Shown one piece after another: positions 62,850 through 64,000 of a stretch of DNA of 64,000 bases (positions within the stretch are counted from its first letter, which is position 1; every line of letters begins with the position of its first letter). Origin of the DNA: JANLQX01 sp031368215 (lineage in GTDB: Bacteria; Actinomycetota; Acidimicrobiia; Acidimicrobiales; JANYDT01). The position numbers were made by a program, and so were the translations under genes. The stretch lies in contig JANLRD010000086.1 of assembly GCA_031368215.1 (NCBI GenBank), forward strand, positions 1 through 64,000, in the 5' to 3' direction. Under the pieces are notes generated by a model. It worked only from the letters and a program-made list of their open reading frames with translations. It was not told the DNA's origin and did no database searches.

Positions 62850-63243
62850 CGGGTGTGGCCGACCACCAGCCCCGAGCCGGAGAGCCTTTGTGGGAACGCC
62901 GCAAGGCGTGGCCTCTGCTCGCTGGGCAGCGCGGTCGCGCTGACCGGGCGGGCGGTGCTCGACTACTCGTGGGCCAATTCTGACGGACGTCTCAGGGACA
63001 AGGCCCAGAAGGCACTGTCGGAGAAGTTCCCCGAAGCCAAAGTCCGGGTGCACGGTCCCGACGCGATCATCACGGGACTCCCAGACGGGGTCGACGCGAT
63101 CGGATCTCCGCATTCGCCACGGCGACCGAGTCCCCGTGGCCTCGAACGCCACCGCAGCGGGACGCGCTGCCAACCGCCGCGTCGAGATCGTGTTCTTCGG
63201 AGCAGAAGGAACCGGCGACCGAGAAGTCGCCTTCATCGGCTGA
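62846..63243 (+). pseudogene. decayed BON/OmpA-like envelope protein gene
   Basis: ATG 62846 overlaps the previous stop (ATGA) and starts MTGVADHQPRAGEPLWERRK then AWPLLAG. After ~80 nt the match moves to another frame (LDYSWANSDGRLRDKAQKAL, then FPEAKVRVHGPDAIITGLPD, BON-like). The end, in a third frame, reads RHGDRVPVASNATAAGRAAN then RRVEIVFF, the OmpA C-terminal motif, stopping at 63243. The membrane helix and most of the OmpA domain are deleted. Two frame changes make it non-functional. Confidence 0.65.
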
Positions 63244-63311
63244 CCGCGTGGGGACGAGATGCTGTCCCCCCGTTCGTCCGACGCCGGGGTCCGTCGGGTC
63301 GAACGTGCGGT

Positions 63312-63374
63312 CAAACACCTCCGGGCACCGTTCAGAGGTGTTTTGCCCCCATATTTGGGGGCAACCTCTCTCCC
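63312..63374 (-). repeat. dispersed bipartite palindromic repeat, copy 3 (inverted)
   Basis: Read on the minus strand: GGGAGAGAGGT, TGCCCCCAAATATGGGGGCA (one central change), then AAACACCTC and GAGGTGTTT. The stem has A-T where copy 1 has G-C. It lies between the decayed gene and the ileS stop. Confidence 0.85.
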
Positions 63375-63432
63375 AGGAGTCCCGCCCCGGATTCCTGGGT
63401 TGGCTCGAAGTGCGGCTCCGACATGGCCGCCC

Positions 63433-64000
63433 CTACGCCTTTGCGACGTGAACGGCCAGAAGGCCGTCGTCGTCGCCGACAGCAGTCGCACTTTCGGTTT
63501 CAACGGGTCCGACGACGACGGAGAACGACGTGGCCAACACCTCGCCGACGATCAGCGATTCATGGGTTCGGAGCGCCCCGGCAAGAACAGGGTCGGACGT
63601 GGTCAGGGTGAGCGCGATGCGATCGCTGATGTGGAGCCCGCCGTCCTTGCGTGCCTGCTGCACGACCCGTACAGCATCACGGGCGAGTCCCTCGGCGACG
63701 AGCTCCTCCGTGAGGTCGGTGTCGAGCACCACGACCCCGGAGTTGCGCGGGAGCGCGGCCGAACGGTCCGGGTCGGCGGCCACCAGCTTCAGGGAATACT
63801 CACCGTCTTGGAGATCGACGCCGGCCGCGGTCACCACCCCGGTGGACGGGTCCTGCCTCCACTCGCCCTTTTTCACCGCGCCGATGATCTGCTGGACGGC
63901 CTTGCCGATGCGCGGCCCGAGAGCCCCTGGCACGACCTGGAGCTCGAACCGGCCGGCTGCAGCGAGATCACCCGAGAGCACGACCGACTTCACGTTCAGC
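63433..64000 (-). CDS. ileS: isoleucine-tRNA ligase, C-terminal part (gene runs off the window)
   Basis: The last ~189 residues. The frame is open to the window edge (LNVKSVVLSG). Typical C-terminus of the long bacterial/actinobacterial IleRS: ALGPRIGKAVQQIIGAVKKG, then LVAEGLARDAVRVVQQARKD and GGLHISDRIALTL. The catalytic core lies beyond the window. Convergent with the decayed OmpA-like gene. Confidence 0.88.
   Translation of the reverse strand, partial: LNVKSVVLSGDLAAAGRFELQVVPGALGPRIGKAVQQIIGAVKKGEWRQDPSTGVVTAAGVDLQDGEYSLKLVAADPDRSAALPRNSGVVVLDTDLTEELVAEGLARDAVRVVQQARKDGGLHISDRIALTLTTSDPVLAGALRTHESLIVGEVLATSFSVVVGPVETESATAVGDDDGLLAVHVAKA

Overview
This 64 kb window is GC-rich bacterial chromosome. 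The likely source is a high-GC Gram-positive of the actinobacterial order, and the gene content and small-domain styles resemble Acidimicrobiia (Ilumatobacter-like) more than Streptomyces or Mycobacterium. This assignment is inference from protein style and gene order. The backbone dapA - rnj - ftsK - rimO - pgsA - cinA - recA - miaB is the order known from other Actinobacteria. Here it is diluted by local genes, and no recX follows recA. I saw no rRNA, tRNA, CRISPR array, prophage or transposase gene.

Layout. 0-4 kb: an ECF sigma factor and a membrane partner (anti-sigma-like, but without the zinc finger), a large secreted protein and a YcnI copper protein. GGAAC-type promoters stand before both the sigma gene and ycnI. 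3.4-6.8 kb: an HD protein equal to the C-terminal half of a CCA-adding enzyme, an RsmC/RlmG-type rRNA methyltransferase and a DsbB/thioredoxin pair. 6.9-12.2 kb: a sugar ABC transporter operon with an FGGY kinase. 12.3-15.1 kb: cystathionine beta-synthase and a trans-sulfuration PLP enzyme, separated by a dispersed palindromic repeat. 15.2-21.2 kb: an SbtA-like transporter, then a cobalamin riboswitch driving a B12 uptake operon with two binding proteins, and a ferredoxin-like protein. 21.3-24.7 kb: the efeUOB iron uptake operon behind an IdeR/DtxR-like box. 24.7-26.2 kb: a tyrosine phosphatase bracketed by two related repeat elements, one grown into ten 21-bp units. 26-30.5 kb: a MaoC-like protein, a PPOX protein, a membrane acyltransferase, MarR, Tag and a winged-helix protein. 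30.5-39.4 kb: dapA with a repeated start region, RNase J, a rhomboid-like protein without catalytic residues, FtsK, ThrB and an M15 peptidase. 39.5-42.9 kb: SMP-30, a RibD-like reductase, and an oxygenase with its RpiR regulator. 43-54 kb: RimO, PgsA, a hydroxyacid dehydrogenase, CinA, CapA, RecA with SOS boxes, a second phosphatase, a secreted helical protein and MiaB. 54-64 kb: a methyltransferase, DUF952, an SCO6745-type protein, a diguanylate cyclase, Dtd, a CoxL-type molybdoenzyme, thymidine kinase, a coiled-coil/helix-hairpin-helix protein, a decayed BON/OmpA gene and the 3' end of ileS.

Two genome-wide habits stand out. First, many genes carry a TAnnnT hexamer 6-10 nt before the start codon, usually with no clear Shine-Dalgarno, which suggests leaderless mRNAs. 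Second, two families of dispersed palindromic repeats recur, and in one of them the stem changes in a compensatory way between copies. The strongest unexplained signals are those repeats, the 21-bp array, the repeated dapA start, the pseudo-rhomboid and the decayed OmpA-like gene.
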